Below are positions 1 to 8,832 of a stretch of 32,349 bases of DNA, piece by piece (positions within the stretch are counted from its first letter, which is position 1; every line of letters starts with the position of its first letter). This stretch comes from Lachnospiraceae bacterium (GTDB taxonomy: Bacteria; Bacillota; Clostridia; Lachnospirales; Lachnospiraceae). Under the pieces are notes generated by a model. It did not search any database and had not been told where the DNA came from. It worked only from the letters and a program-made list of their open reading frames with translations. Location: positions 1 to 32,349 of the forward strand of contig JAFPZU010000145.1 of the NCBI GenBank assembly GCA_017417105.1, read 5' to 3'. The position numbers and the translations under genes are program-made.

Positions 1-477
1 GTCAGCGCCCAAAGCATCGGACGCGATCTTTACGCCGGCCTCGACATTGAGACAGCAGGCTTTTTCATAATCCTTCTCGTCACCGATAGCTATGTGGATA
101 TAGTCCGTAAGGGATTTCACATGCTCTTCTCCGTCGCCGTGGAGCGCAGCACCCACAGCACCGCAGTTCGTGTGGCCGAGTATGACTACCACCGGACAGC
201 CCAGGTGTCCCGTTGCATATTCGATGCTGCCAAGCTGAGTATCCTTTATCACATTTCCTGCGACACGGATAACAAAAAGCTCACCTATGCCCGTCATGAA
301 GATATCCTCCGGAACCACGCGCGAATCGGAGCAGGCCACTACCACAGCATAAGGGTGCTGGCCATTGTCCGCCGTGTCTGTACGCACTGCATCGGAAATG
401 TTCCCGTCGTTTGCAGTGGCACTTAAATATTTTCTGTTGCCTTCCTTAAGTCTTGTAATCACTTCTTCTTTTGTCAT
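1..477 (-). CDS. Beta-class carbonic anhydrase, N-terminal 159 residues (3' end beyond window)
   Basis: Interconverts CO2 and bicarbonate in the cytoplasm with a zinc cofactor. Translating the minus strand from the ATG at 477 gives an open frame to base 1. The beta-class signatures are present: CSDSRV with Cys49, Asp51 and Arg53, and HTNCGAV with His102 and Cys105, which together supply the zinc ligands and the Asp-Arg dyad. A GGGAG ribosome binding site lies just upstream of the start. The family is usually about 180-220 residues, so only the last helices are missing because of the window edge, not truncation. The gene is divergent from the fucokinase gene and has its own extended -10 promoter candidate. 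The opposite-strand ORF at 94-426 is its shadow. Family assignment is confident; physiological role is inferred. Confidence 0.93.
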   Translation of the reverse strand, partial: MTKEEVITRLKEGNRKYLSATANDGNISDAVRTDTADNGQHPYAVVVACSDSRVVPEDIFMTGIGELFVIRVAGNVIKDTQLGSIEYATGHLGCPVVVILGHTNCGAVGAALHGDGEEHVKSLTDYIHIAIGDEKDYEKACCLNVEAGVKIASDALGAD

Positions 478-522
478 TTTCTTGTACTCCCGTTTTTTGA
501 AAGAAATAAAGTTACGTTTAAT

Positions 523-551
523 ATTCTATCATGAAATGTAACTGTTCAGAA
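523..551 (-). promoter_or_regulatory. Candidate promoter for the carbonic anhydrase gene
   Basis: On the minus strand an extended -10 (TGA then TAGAAT, 531-523) is preceded by a weak -35 (TTCTGA, 551-546) at 17 bp. The extended TG motif could compensate for the poor -35. It partly overlaps the right-hand palindrome described at 538-574. Confidence 0.4.
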
Positions 552-574
552 CCCCCTGAGTTCAAAACAGTTAC
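538..574. repeat. Imperfect inverted repeat in the divergent intergenic region
   Basis: GTAACTGTT (538-546) is mirrored exactly by AACAGTTAC (566-574), and GAAC (549-552) by GTTC (560-563), leaving a 7-base loop. That gives 13 base pairs with one 2x2 internal mismatch. It is followed by two further small palindromes (593-607 and 617-629). It overlaps the -35 of the minus-strand promoter, so it could be an operator, or it may be a dispersed palindromic repeat. Confidence 0.6.
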
Positions 575-592
575 GGCAGCCCGCAATCAGAG

Positions 593-629
593 ATTTGCTT
601 CGCAAATGGTTCACGATGTCCAGTGGACA
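593..629. repeat. Two small palindromes before fkp
   Basis: ATTTGC-TTC-GCAAAT (593-607) is a perfect 6-bp stem with a 3-base spacer. TGTCCA-G-TGGACA (617-629) is a perfect 13-base palindrome whose right arm is the putative -35 hexamer of fkp. Together with the repeat at 538-574 they form a run of three palindromes within about 90 bases. Confidence 0.55.
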
Positions 630-652
630 GCTTTTCTGTATTGCGATATATA
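624..652 (+). promoter_or_regulatory. Candidate promoter for fkp
   Basis: TGGACA (624-629) and TATATA (647-652) are separated by exactly 17 bases, 50 bp before the fkp start. The -35 lies in the right arm of a 13-base palindrome, which would be a suitable place for a repressor. Confidence 0.45.
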
Positions 653-701
653 TGTTAGAATAATGTGTCGCAGGTGATACAGGACACAGGAGAGTGAAAG
701 C

Positions 702-3602
702 ATGAACATATCCCTTTATCTGTCACAATCTTATCAGGATGCGTGGAGTGATTATTTAAGGAGCCTTAAAATTCCGAATTTTCCGGTTTGGGATTATGTG
801 ATACTTACGGCCAGCAACGAGCATCAGGCGGCGGGATTTCGGGCGCAGATAGAAAGCAGGAGAGGGTATCTTCCTCCTAAGACAGAGTTCGTAGTGATCC
901 CCGATGAAGGAGGCGTAAGAGTCGGTTCGGGAGGAGCTACCTTAAGCGTTCTTAAATTCTTAAGGGAAAAGGAGAAGTCCTTTGAGGGCTTAAGGGTTCT
1001 TGTGGTTCACAGCGGCGGAGACAGCAAGAGGGTTCCCCAGTACAGTGCACTGGGGAAGCTTTTCAGCCCGGTGCCCCACTGCCTTCCCGACGGAAGGAGT
1101 TCCACGCTTTTCGACGAGTTTGTAGTTGCAATGTCAGCGGTTCCCGGAAGGATAAGGGAGGGAATGCTGATACTTGCCGGGGATGTAATGCTTATGTTTA
1201 ATCCGCTGCTTGTTGACTGGAGCGGAAAGGGAGCGGCGGTAATAAGCTTCAAGGAGGAAGTGGAGACCGGGAAGAATCACGGAGTCTTTTTACGCGGAGA
1301 AGACGGAAATGTGAGAAGCTTCCTGCATAAGCAGTCGGAGGAAAGATTAAGGGAGGTCGGAGCGGTAAATGATGCAGGATGCGTTGATATTGATACCGGA
1401 GCCATCCTGTTCGGAGTGGATGTGCTGGATGCCCTTTATTCCCTGATATCAAAGGACGGGGTGTTCGATGAGAAAAAATACAAAGAGCTTGTAAATTATG
1501 AGGTAAGGCTTTCTCTCTACGGAGATTTCCAGTATCCTTTGGCGGAGGATTCCACTCTTGAGGCTTTCTATCTGGAGGCGCCTGAAGGAGAGCCTACCGA
1601 GGAGCTTATGAAGGCCAGAGCCCTGATATGGGAAAGGCTTCGCCCCTTCAGGATGAAGCTTCTCCGTCTTGCTCCCGCAAAGTTCATTCATTTCGGCACC
1701 ACACGGGAAATCTTAAAGCTTATGGAATCCGGCGTGGAAGAATACAGGGATCTTGGCTGGTCGAAGCGTGTCAATTCCTCCATGGAGAGGCTTTCGGGAT
1801 ATAATTCCGTTCTTGATCCCAGGGCAGAAACCGGGGAAGGCATCTATCTTGAAGATTCCTATGTCCACGGAAATGCAAGGATAGGCAAAAACTGTGTCTT
1901 ATCCTATATTGATATCGATGAGGGGATCGTGCCGGACAACGTGGTGCTGCACGGGCTAAAGCAGTCGGATGGAAACTTTGTCTGCAGGATCTACGGGGTC
2001 TTTGATAACCCAAAGGATGATAAGCTTTTTGGCAAAACACTGTCGGGCGATCTTTGGGATGAGGGTACTCCTCGCATACTTTGGACTGCAAAGCTGTATC
2101 CGGAAAGACCCACCATAAGGGAGGCAATAAAAGCTGCATTAAAGCTTTACGATGATATCTTAAGTAACAGGGATATCGAGCGGGGCAAATCCATGGCGGC
2201 AGGGTTTAATGATGCCGATCCGGAAGCGGTCATAGCCTGGAATAAGCATATGTCAGAGCTTGTAGCCATGAACAGACTTTATTCCCTGGTGGAGGATAAG
2301 GTGCCTGTGGAGCAGGTCCGTTTTAACGGAAAGCTCTCAGACAACCAGCGGGAGTGGCTTGAGGAGAGAATAGAAAAAGCAGACTTTTCGGAGGCCATGC
2401 GTCTTCATTATTACGTAGGATGTGCCCTGGGGGACGAAGCCGAGGTAGGGGAAGCGTTTTCCACTCTTTCTGATGCCATATTAAGATCAACTCTTAAAGA
2501 ATTAAAAGAGAATAAGGACGCAAGGATAATATACGATGAGCATGAAGTTAAGCTTCCTTTAAGGGTCAACTTCGGAGGGGGATGGTCGGATACGCCTCCC
2601 TACTGTAATGAAAACGGAGGCACTGTATTAAATGCCGCGATCCTCTTAAACGGTGAAAGACCCGTAAGCGTAACACTTAAGAAGATACAGGAGCACAAGA
2701 TAGTATTTGAGTCTGCGGATATGGATGTCCATGGCGAATTTACAGACATAAAGCCACTGCAGTCCGTGGGTGATCCTTTTGATTCCTTTGTGCTTCAGAA
2801 AGCTGCGCTTCTTGCCTGTGGAGTGATACCGGAGAAGGGCAGCGATCTTGATACGATACTTGAAAGGCTTGGGGGCGGAATCTCTATGGATACCGAGGTC
2901 ACAGGGGTGCCGAAAGGATCGGGACTTGGAACCTCTTCGATCCTTGCTGCGGCCATAGTAAAGGCTCTTTTTGAATTCCTTGGGATACCTCATACCGAGG
3001 ACGATCTTTATTCCCACGTACTTGTAATGGAACAGATCATGTCTACCGGAGGCGGATGGCAGGATCAGGTGGGTGGAGTTACTCCCGGGATTAAATATAC
3101 GACTTCGGCTCCGGGCTTAAAGCAGGAGATAAAGGTTTCGCACGTGGTTCTTAATGAAGAGACGATGAAGGAGCTGAACAGGAGATTTACCCTTATCTAC
3201 ACGGGTCAGAGGAGACTTGCAAGGAACCTTCTAAGGGATGTGGTGGGGCGCTATATAGGAAACAACAAAGATGCCGTGTATGCCTTAAACGAGATACAAA
3301 GAAACGCGACTCTTCAGAGATTTGAGCTGGAGAGAGGGAATATAGACGCTTTTGGAGAGCTTATGTGCGAACACTGGAAGTTAAGCCGGATGCTGGATTC
3401 CGGAAGCTCCAATACGCTCATCGACCAGATCTTTTATTCCTGCGATGACCTGCTCTCCGGCAAGATGATCTGCGGTGCAGGCGGAGGCGGATTCCTGCAG
3501 GTGGTGCTTAAAAAGGATAAAACAAAGGAGGATCTGCAGGAAAGGTTAAGATCCGTCTTTGCCGATACGGATATAGGAGTGTGGGACTGCGAACTGGTGT
3601 GA
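702..3602 (+). CDS. fkp: Bifunctional L-fucokinase / fucose-1-phosphate guanylyltransferase (Fkp type)
   Basis: Salvages free L-fucose: a C-terminal GHMP kinase makes fucose-1-phosphate and an N-terminal nucleotidyltransferase turns it into GDP-fucose for glycosylation. The N-terminal part holds a glycine-rich nucleotide loop (VGSGGAT, residues 74-80) and the HSGGDSKR motif (103-110) followed by a GKLF with Lys119, as in the Bacteroides enzyme. A left-handed beta-helix-like stretch follows around 370-420. The kinase half begins near residue 615 with LRVNFGGGWSDTPP (620-633), has the ATP loop GVPKGSGLGTSS (735-746), and ends with the GAGGGGF motif. The 966-residue length fits the roughly 950-residue family. 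An AGGAG site precedes the ATG. thyA follows after 44 bases. No fucosyltransferase is visible nearby, so the acceptor glycan is unknown. Confidence 0.93.
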   Translation: MNISLYLSQSYQDAWSDYLRSLKIPNFPVWDYVILTASNEHQAAGFRAQIESRRGYLPPKTEFVVIPDEGGVRVGSGGATLSVLKFLREKEKSFEGLRVLVVHSGGDSKRVPQYSALGKLFSPVPHCLPDGRSSTLFDEFVVAMSAVPGRIREGMLILAGDVMLMFNPLLVDWSGKGAAVISFKEEVETGKNHGVFLRGEDGNVRSFLHKQSEERLREVGAVNDAGCVDIDTGAILFGVDVLDALYSLISKDGVFDEKKYKELVNYEVRLSLYGDFQYPLAEDSTLEAFYLEAPEGEPTEELMKARALIWERLRPFRMKLLRLAPAKFIHFGTTREILKLMESGVEEYRDLGWSKRVNSSMERLSGYNSVLDPRAETGEGIYLEDSYVHGNARIGKNCVLSYIDIDEGIVPDNVVLHGLKQSDGNFVCRIYGVFDNPKDDKLFGKTLSGDLWDEGTPRILWTAKLYPERPTIREAIKAALKLYDDILSNRDIERGKSMAAGFNDADPEAVIAWNKHMSELVAMNRLYSLVEDKVPVEQVRFNGKLSDNQREWLEERIEKADFSEAMRLHYYVGCALGDEAEVGEAFSTLSDAILRSTLKELKENKDARIIYDEHEVKLPLRVNFGGGWSDTPPYCNENGGTVLNAAILLNGERPVSVTLKKIQEHKIVFESADMDVHGEFTDIKPLQSVGDPFDSFVLQKAALLACGVIPEKGSDLDTILERLGGGISMDTEVTGVPKGSGLGTSSILAAAIVKALFEFLGIPHTEDDLYSHVLVMEQIMSTGGGWQDQVGGVTPGIKYTTSAPGLKQEIKVSHVVLNEETMKELNRRFTLIYTGQRRLARNLLRDVVGRYIGNNKDAVYALNEIQRNATLQRFELERGNIDAFGELMCEHWKLSRMLDSGSSNTLIDQIFYSCDDLLSGKMICGAGGGGFLQVVLKKDKTKEDLQERLRSVFADTDIGVWDCELV

Positions 3603-3646
3603 GCGTGGGGGCATCGTATAAAGGCAGTATTTATGAAAGGACAGCT

Positions 3647-4585
3647 ATGAGTCAGGCGGATGTGATATTCAAGGAAATGTGCGAGGATATAATCGAGCAC
3701 GGTACGGATAATAAGGGAGAGGAGATACGCCCCAGATGGGAGGATGGCACTCCCGCCTATACCCTTGCAAGGTTCGGGGTAGTGAACAGATATGATCTGT
3801 CCGCGGAATTCCCGGCGCTCACCTTCAGGAAGGTGGCTTTTAAGACCTGCATAGACGAACTGCTCTGGATCTGGCAGAAGCAGTCGGAAAATATCCGCGA
3901 TTTAAAGGGTCATATATGGGACGCCTGGGCGGATGAGAACGGATCGATAGGCAAGGCCTACGGCTATCAGCAGGCAAAGAAGCATTTTTATACCGACGTA
4001 AATGAAGACGCCCTTATCAGAGCTTTCGGAGGGCTTACGGCAAAAAACGGACACCGGTATGCCGAGAATGCATCGTTAAACGGCAGGAGCGGCTTTTATA
4101 TGACCCAGCTGGATAAGGCGATATACGACCTGAAGACCACTCCTTTTTCAAGGCGGATCCTGGTTTCCATGTGGAACCCTGAAGAGCAGTTTGAAATGCA
4201 TCTTGCTCCCTGCGCCTATGAGATGACCTTCATGGTCACGCGTGATGAGGAAGGCTCTGTGCTTAACGGCATACTGAATCAGAGATCAAATGATCTTCTG
4301 GCAGCGGGAAACTGGAACGTAGTGCAGTACTCCGTTCTTATTCATATGCTGGCGCATATAACGGGCATGAAAGCCGGGGAGTTTTTGCATGTCATCGGAA
4401 ACGCGCATATTTATGACAGACATCTTGAGATAATAAAGGAGCTTATAAAAAGGCCCCAGTATCCGGCGCCGAAGTTTGCGATAACGAGGGAAGTAAAGGA
4501 CTTTTATGATTTCACCGTAGATGATTTCTCCCTTACGGACTATACCTACGGTCCGCAGGTAGAACGTATCCCTGTTGCGGTTTAA
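3647..4585 (+). CDS. thyA: Thymidylate synthase, phi3T/Bacillus ThyA type
   Basis: Methylates dUMP to dTMP using methylene-tetrahydrofolate. The ATG at 3647 was chosen because GAAAGGAC lies 4-11 bases upstream; the frame is open further back to 3581 but that part overlaps the end of fkp and has no ribosome binding site. The 312-residue product carries the catalytic cysteine in LAPCAYEM (Cys189), the QRSNDLL phosphate-binding segment, the folate/dUMP segment ending HIYDRHLE, and a C-terminus ending PVAV. The sequence resembles the Bacillus/phage phi3T subclass (ELLWIWQ, HIWDAW, KDFYDFT) more than the E. coli enzyme. No dihydrofolate reductase gene is adjacent. It is probably co-transcribed with fkp, as the 44-base gap shows no terminator. 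Confidence 0.93.
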   Translation: MSQADVIFKEMCEDIIEHGTDNKGEEIRPRWEDGTPAYTLARFGVVNRYDLSAEFPALTFRKVAFKTCIDELLWIWQKQSENIRDLKGHIWDAWADENGSIGKAYGYQQAKKHFYTDVNEDALIRAFGGLTAKNGHRYAENASLNGRSGFYMTQLDKAIYDLKTTPFSRRILVSMWNPEEQFEMHLAPCAYEMTFMVTRDEEGSVLNGILNQRSNDLLAAGNWNVVQYSVLIHMLAHITGMKAGEFLHVIGNAHIYDRHLEIIKELIKRPQYPAPKFAITREVKDFYDFTVDDFSLTDYTYGPQVERIPVAV

Positions 4586-4597
4586 CAACCTGTAAAG

Positions 4598-4627
4598 TTG
4601 TATATATTCAGTGAATTAGTGTAAAAT
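4598..4627 (+). promoter_or_regulatory. Promoter for the rel-aspS run
   Basis: TTGTAT (4598-4603) and TAAAAT (4622-4627) are spaced 18 bases apart, 33 bases before the rel ATG. No other promoter as good is seen before 12473, so it may serve the whole run of six genes. Confidence 0.6.
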
Positions 4628-4659
4628 ACAGAATCAATGATTCAGAAAGGAGGGAAGAT

Positions 4660-6930
4660 ATGTCAAAAGTGTTTATTGACAGGGGACATTTTGGTTCGAT
4701 AGATGAGTTTCAGAATCCTGATGTGCTCTTTAAGGATCTTGTAGAAAAGCTTAAAAAGTATCATCCCTCCGACGACATATCCATGATAGAGAAGGCATAT
4801 CACATGGCGGAGGAGGCGCATGAGGGTCAGAGGAGAAAGTCCGGAGAACCCTATATCGTGCATCCGCTTTGCGTTGCCCTGATACTTGCCGATCTTGAGA
4901 TGGATAAGGAGACCATTGTTGCGGGACTTTTGCATGACGTAGTGGAAGATACCGTTATGACGGTGGAGGATCTTGAAAGGGAGTTCGGAGATGATGTGGC
5001 GCTTCTTGTGGACGGCCTCACAAAGCTTTCCAAGCTTCAGTATAACGGGGACAAGGTTGAGTTCCAGGCGGATAACCTGCGTAAGATGTTCCTTGCCATG
5101 GCAAAGGATATCAGGGTCATCATTATAAAGCTTGCTGACAGGCTTCATAATATGAGGACGCTTCAGTACCAGCCTCCGGAGAAGCAGATCGAGATCGCAA
5201 GGGAGACAATAGATATTTATTCTCCCATAGCCCAGAGGCTTGGGATCTCAAGGATCAAGGTTGAGCTTGATGATCTTTCGCTTAAATATCTGCGACCCGA
5301 CTTTTATTATGACCTGGCCCAGAAGATCGCCCAGAAGAGGGAGGAGAGGGAGCAGTTCCTATCGGTCATAGTGAACGAAGTGAAAAAACACATGGAGGAT
5401 GCGGGAATAAAAGCCCAGGTCGACGGAAGGGCCAAGCATTTCTTTTCCATATATAAAAAGATGACCAACCAGGACAAGACCCTGGATCAGATCTATGATC
5501 TTTTTGCAGTGCGTATCTATGTCGATACCGTCAAGGACTGCTACGCGGCGCTTGGCATCATACACGAGATGTATAAGCCGATCCCCGGAAGGTTCAAGGA
5601 TTATATCGCGATGCCGAAGGGCAATATGTATCAGTCACTGCATACGACTTTAATAGGACATGAGGGCATACCTTTTGAGATCCAGATAAGGACCTATGAG
5701 ATGCATAAGACCGCGGAGTACGGCATCGCAGCCCATTGGAAGTATAAGGAAGCCTCCAACGGCGAGAATCCGGATCTGCAGGAGGAGGAGAAGCTTGCCT
5801 GGCTTCGGCAGATCCTTGAGTGGCAGCAGGATATGTCGGATAATAAGGAATTCTTAACGTCTCTTAAGGGCGATCTGAATTTATTCTCCGACCAGGTGTA
5901 CTGCTTTACGCCTCAGGGAGATGTGAAGACGCTGCCCTACGGTTCGACGCCGGTTGATTTTGCCTATGCGGTGCACTCGGCGGTAGGCAACAAGATGATA
6001 GGCGTCCGTGTCAACGGCAAGCTTTCCAACATGGATTATAAGCTTCAGAACGGGGACAGGGTGGAGATCATAACTTCACAGAATTCAAAAGGTCCTTCAA
6101 TGGACTGGCTTAACATCGTCCAGTCCACCCAGGCGAAGACAAAGATAAATCAGTGGTTCAAGCATGAGCTGAAGGAAGATAATATTGTCAGAGGCAAGGA
6201 GAATTTTGCCGCCTACTGCAAGAGCCACGGAATAAAAATGCAGACTCTCATGAAGCCTCAGTATATGGAAGAGGTGATGTCCAAATACGGCTTCAAGGAA
6301 TGGGATGCGGTCTATGCGGCAATAGGACATGGCGGATTAAAGGAAGGCCAGGTCGTAAACAAGATGCAGGAGCTCTATGACAAAGAGCATGAGAAGCATA
6401 AGACCGATGATGAAGTCTTAAAGGATCTGGACGAAAAGACAAGGAAAGCCATAAAGCGCAAGAGGAACGGCGGGATCGTCGTGAAGGGAGTGCATGATCT
6501 TTCGGTCAGATTTTCGAAGTGCTGCGCGCCCCTGCCGGGAGATGAGATAGTGGGGTTTGTCACAAGAGGCCGGGGCATATCGATACACCGTACGGACTGC
6601 GTGAACATCATGGGACTTACCGAACTTGAGAGGGCAAGACTCATAGATGCCGAGTGGGACAAGCACGCGATGAAGGGCAAGTCTGACGAGACCTACCTTG
6701 CAGAGATAAATATCTATGCAAATAACCGCAGCGGTCTCCTTGTAGATATCTCGAAGGTCTTTACGGAGAGCGGTATAGATATAAGGAGCATCAATTCCGC
6801 GGCTTCCAAGCAGGGTGTCATGACCGTCACCATGGGCTTTGAGATACATACAACGGCGGAACTTGACCAGATAGTGAATAAATTACGGCGGGTAGACAGT
6901 GTGATAGACATAGAAAGGACCAGCGGATAA
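4660..6930 (+). CDS. rel: Bifunctional (p)ppGpp synthetase/hydrolase (RelA/SpoT family)
   Basis: Makes and degrades the alarmone (p)ppGpp in the stringent response. The 756 residues match the long ribosome-associated form. The hydrolase HD domain (about 45-200) has His68, the LLHDVVEDT motif with His92-Asp93, and a later KLADRLHNMRTL segment with Asp160. The synthetase domain (about 255-370) includes GRAKHFFSIYKK, DLFAVRI and YGIAAHWKYKE. A TGS domain starts near 406 (FSDQVYCFTPQG), a Cys-containing CCAPLPGDE zinc-finger-like segment lies near 620, and an ACT domain occupies about 682-756. Both catalytic halves look intact, so the protein should both make and break the signal. A strong AAGGAGG precedes the ATG, and the stop overlaps the next start by one base. 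Confidence 0.96.
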   Translation: MSKVFIDRGHFGSIDEFQNPDVLFKDLVEKLKKYHPSDDISMIEKAYHMAEEAHEGQRRKSGEPYIVHPLCVALILADLEMDKETIVAGLLHDVVEDTVMTVEDLEREFGDDVALLVDGLTKLSKLQYNGDKVEFQADNLRKMFLAMAKDIRVIIIKLADRLHNMRTLQYQPPEKQIEIARETIDIYSPIAQRLGISRIKVELDDLSLKYLRPDFYYDLAQKIAQKREEREQFLSVIVNEVKKHMEDAGIKAQVDGRAKHFFSIYKKMTNQDKTLDQIYDLFAVRIYVDTVKDCYAALGIIHEMYKPIPGRFKDYIAMPKGNMYQSLHTTLIGHEGIPFEIQIRTYEMHKTAEYGIAAHWKYKEASNGENPDLQEEEKLAWLRQILEWQQDMSDNKEFLTSLKGDLNLFSDQVYCFTPQGDVKTLPYGSTPVDFAYAVHSAVGNKMIGVRVNGKLSNMDYKLQNGDRVEIITSQNSKGPSMDWLNIVQSTQAKTKINQWFKHELKEDNIVRGKENFAAYCKSHGIKMQTLMKPQYMEEVMSKYGFKEWDAVYAAIGHGGLKEGQVVNKMQELYDKEHEKHKTDDEVLKDLDEKTRKAIKRKRNGGIVVKGVHDLSVRFSKCCAPLPGDEIVGFVTRGRGISIHRTDCVNIMGLTELERARLIDAEWDKHAMKGKSDETYLAEINIYANNRSGLLVDISKVFTESGIDIRSINSAASKQGVMTVTMGFEIHTTAELDQIVNKLRRVDSVIDIERTSG

Positions 6931-7562
6931 TGATAAAGGCAATGGTTTTGGGTCCGGTACAGACGAACACCTATTTTATAATAAATGATGATACCGATGA
7001 GTGCATCATAGCGGATCCTGCGGAAAGCCCGGATAAGATAACCGGTTTTATCGAAAGAAATGACCTCATACCCGTGGCAGTCATACTGACCCACGGGCAT
7101 TTCGACCATATAGCGGCCGTAAAGGGAGTGCTTGATAAATGGAAGATACCCGTTTATGCCTCGGAAAAGGAGAAAGAGCTTCTTGAAAATGCGGAGCTTA
7201 ACCAGTCCCTTGCGGCTTACGGAAGGAGCATCACGGTAAAGGCCGACAGGTTCCTGAAAGACAACGAAGAATTTGAAGCGGGCGGGATAGAGTTTAAGTG
7301 TCTTCATACCCCGGGACATACGGCGGGATCCTGCTGTTATCTCATTGATTCCATGAAGGCTTTGATATCGGGGGATACTCTTTTTGAGGGCTCCATAGGA
7401 CGGACTGATTTTCCCACCGGGGATGTTTCTGTCATGAAAAAGACTCTTAAGGAGATAATATCAAACCTGCCCGATGAGCTTGAGGTCTATCCCGGACACG
7501 GAGGGGTGACAACGATAGAGGATGAGAAGAAATGGAACCCGTTCCTTACGGGGGAATTATAG
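6930..7562 (+). CDS. MBL-fold metallohydrolase, glyoxalase II-like
   Basis: A metallo-beta-lactamase-fold hydrolase, probably cytoplasmic and di-metal. The metal ligands are all visible: THGHFDH with His55, His57, Asp59 and His60, GHTAGS with His130, SGDTLF with Asp149, and YPGHG with His190. At 210 residues it is the short form lacking the C-terminal helical domain of true glyoxalase II. This gene regularly lies between rel and hisS in Clostridia, but its natural substrate is not known to me; hydroxyacylglutathione is unlikely in a Gram-positive, and another thioester is possible. Its ATG shares one base with the rel stop, so translation is probably coupled. Confidence 0.9.
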   Translation: MIKAMVLGPVQTNTYFIINDDTDECIIADPAESPDKITGFIERNDLIPVAVILTHGHFDHIAAVKGVLDKWKIPVYASEKEKELLENAELNQSLAAYGRSITVKADRFLKDNEEFEAGGIEFKCLHTPGHTAGSCCYLIDSMKALISGDTLFEGSIGRTDFPTGDVSVMKKTLKEIISNLPDELEVYPGHGGVTTIEDEKKWNPFLTGEL

Positions 7563-7571
7563 GAGCATACA

Positions 7572-8828
7572 ATGGGAAATAAACTTGTAAAAAAGCCTGT
7601 TACCGGGATGAAGGATATCCTTCCTAAGGAGATGCAGATAAGAGATTACGTTGAAAGCACCATAAGGGAAGTCTATGCAGGCTTCGGCTTTGAGCACATA
7701 GAGACTCCGGCGGTGGAGCATATAGAAAACCTCTGCTCGGATCAGGGCGGTGAGAATGAAAAGCTTATCTTTAAGATAATGAAAAGAGGTGAGAAGCTTG
7801 ATATAGCAGGAGCTTCGGCAGAGAACGATCTGGCGGATTCGGGGCTTCGGTATGACCTGACCCTTCCGCTTTCGAGGTATTATGCAAATAACAACCCGAA
7901 TCTTACCATGCCCTTTAAGGCCTTGCAGACAGGGAATGTATTCAGGGCTGACAGACCCCAGAAGGGCAGGTTCAGACAGTTTAAGCAGTGTGATATAGAT
8001 ATAATAGGAGATCCTTCAAACCTTGCGGAGATAGAACTATTGAACGCAACCTCTGCGGCGCTTTTGAAGCTTGGGTTTACGGGATTTAAGATAAGGATAA
8101 ACGACAGGCGGATCCTTAAGGCAATGGGGAAGTATGCCGGCTTTGAGGAGGAGGCGCTGCCTGAAGTCTTTATTATCCTCGACAAGATGGATAAGATAGG
8201 GGCAGACGGAGTGGAGCGGGAGCTAAAGGATGCCGGGTATGCGGCGGATTGCGTTGATAAATATATGGCTCTTTTTAAGGAAAGCGACGGACAGGCAGAC
8301 AGTGTACGAAAAATCGGACAGACGCTTGGAGACAGTCTTGAGAGCGGGGTTACAGACGGGATGCTTGAGATCTTTGCCGCTGTTGCCGGAAATACCGGAG
8401 ATCAGTTCAGCCTTGCCTTTGATCCCACCCTTGTCAGGGGGATGGGGTATTATACCGGAACCATATTTGAGATAGAGATGGAGGAATTTAAAAGCTCCGT
8501 TGCAGGGGGCGGCAGATACGACGGGATGATAGGCCGCTTTACCGGACAGGATGTACCGGCTGTGGGCTTTTCCATAGGTTTTGAACGTATCATTACGATC
8601 CTGCTTGATAAGGGCTTTGAGATACCGGAATCAAAAAAACGCACCGCTTTTCTTATTGAAAAGGGAGTGGGGGCTGAAGCACTTTCGGATATAATGGCCA
8701 AGGCCCGGAAGATAAGGGAAGAGGGCGGTATCGTCCTTATTGCCCGGATGGCCAAGAACAAAAAATTCCAGAAGGAAAATCTGGAAAAGTCGGGATATAC
8801 TGAATTCAAGGATTTCTACAGGGACTGA
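7572..8828 (+). CDS. hisS: Histidyl-tRNA synthetase
   Basis: Charges tRNA-His with histidine. The 418-residue class II synthetase has the N-terminal KPVTGMKDILP, motif 2 in VFRADRPQKGRFRQFKQCD, the histidine-binding LVRGMGYYTGTIFE segment and motif 3 in GGGRYDGMIGRF. A C-terminal anticodon-binding alpha/beta domain runs from about 325. The presence of that domain argues for HisS rather than the regulatory paralogue HisZ. A TAGGAG site precedes the ATG, and only nine bases separate it from the upstream gene. No T-box leader is present because of that short gap. In many Firmicutes aspS follows directly; here two genes come between. Confidence 0.95.
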   Translation: MGNKLVKKPVTGMKDILPKEMQIRDYVESTIREVYAGFGFEHIETPAVEHIENLCSDQGGENEKLIFKIMKRGEKLDIAGASAENDLADSGLRYDLTLPLSRYYANNNPNLTMPFKALQTGNVFRADRPQKGRFRQFKQCDIDIIGDPSNLAEIELLNATSAALLKLGFTGFKIRINDRRILKAMGKYAGFEEEALPEVFIILDKMDKIGADGVERELKDAGYAADCVDKYMALFKESDGQADSVRKIGQTLGDSLESGVTDGMLEIFAAVAGNTGDQFSLAFDPTLVRGMGYYTGTIFEIEMEEFKSSVAGGGRYDGMIGRFTGQDVPAVGFSIGFERIITILLDKGFEIPESKKRTAFLIEKGVGAEALSDIMAKARKIREEGGIVLIARMAKNKKFQKENLEKSGYTEFKDFYRD

Positions 8829-8832
8829 AACA

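Noticed and set aside
94-426. Plus-strand ORF of 110 codons
   Set aside because: It is antisense to the carbonic anhydrase, which has clear motifs; the ORF has no recognisable domain or ribosome binding site.
3581-3646. Longer N-terminus for thymidylate synthase
   Set aside because: It overlaps fkp, has no ribosome binding site, and the family start matches the ATG at 3647.
7563-7571. T-box leader before hisS
   Set aside because: Only nine bases separate it from the upstream gene, and aspS overlaps its neighbour.
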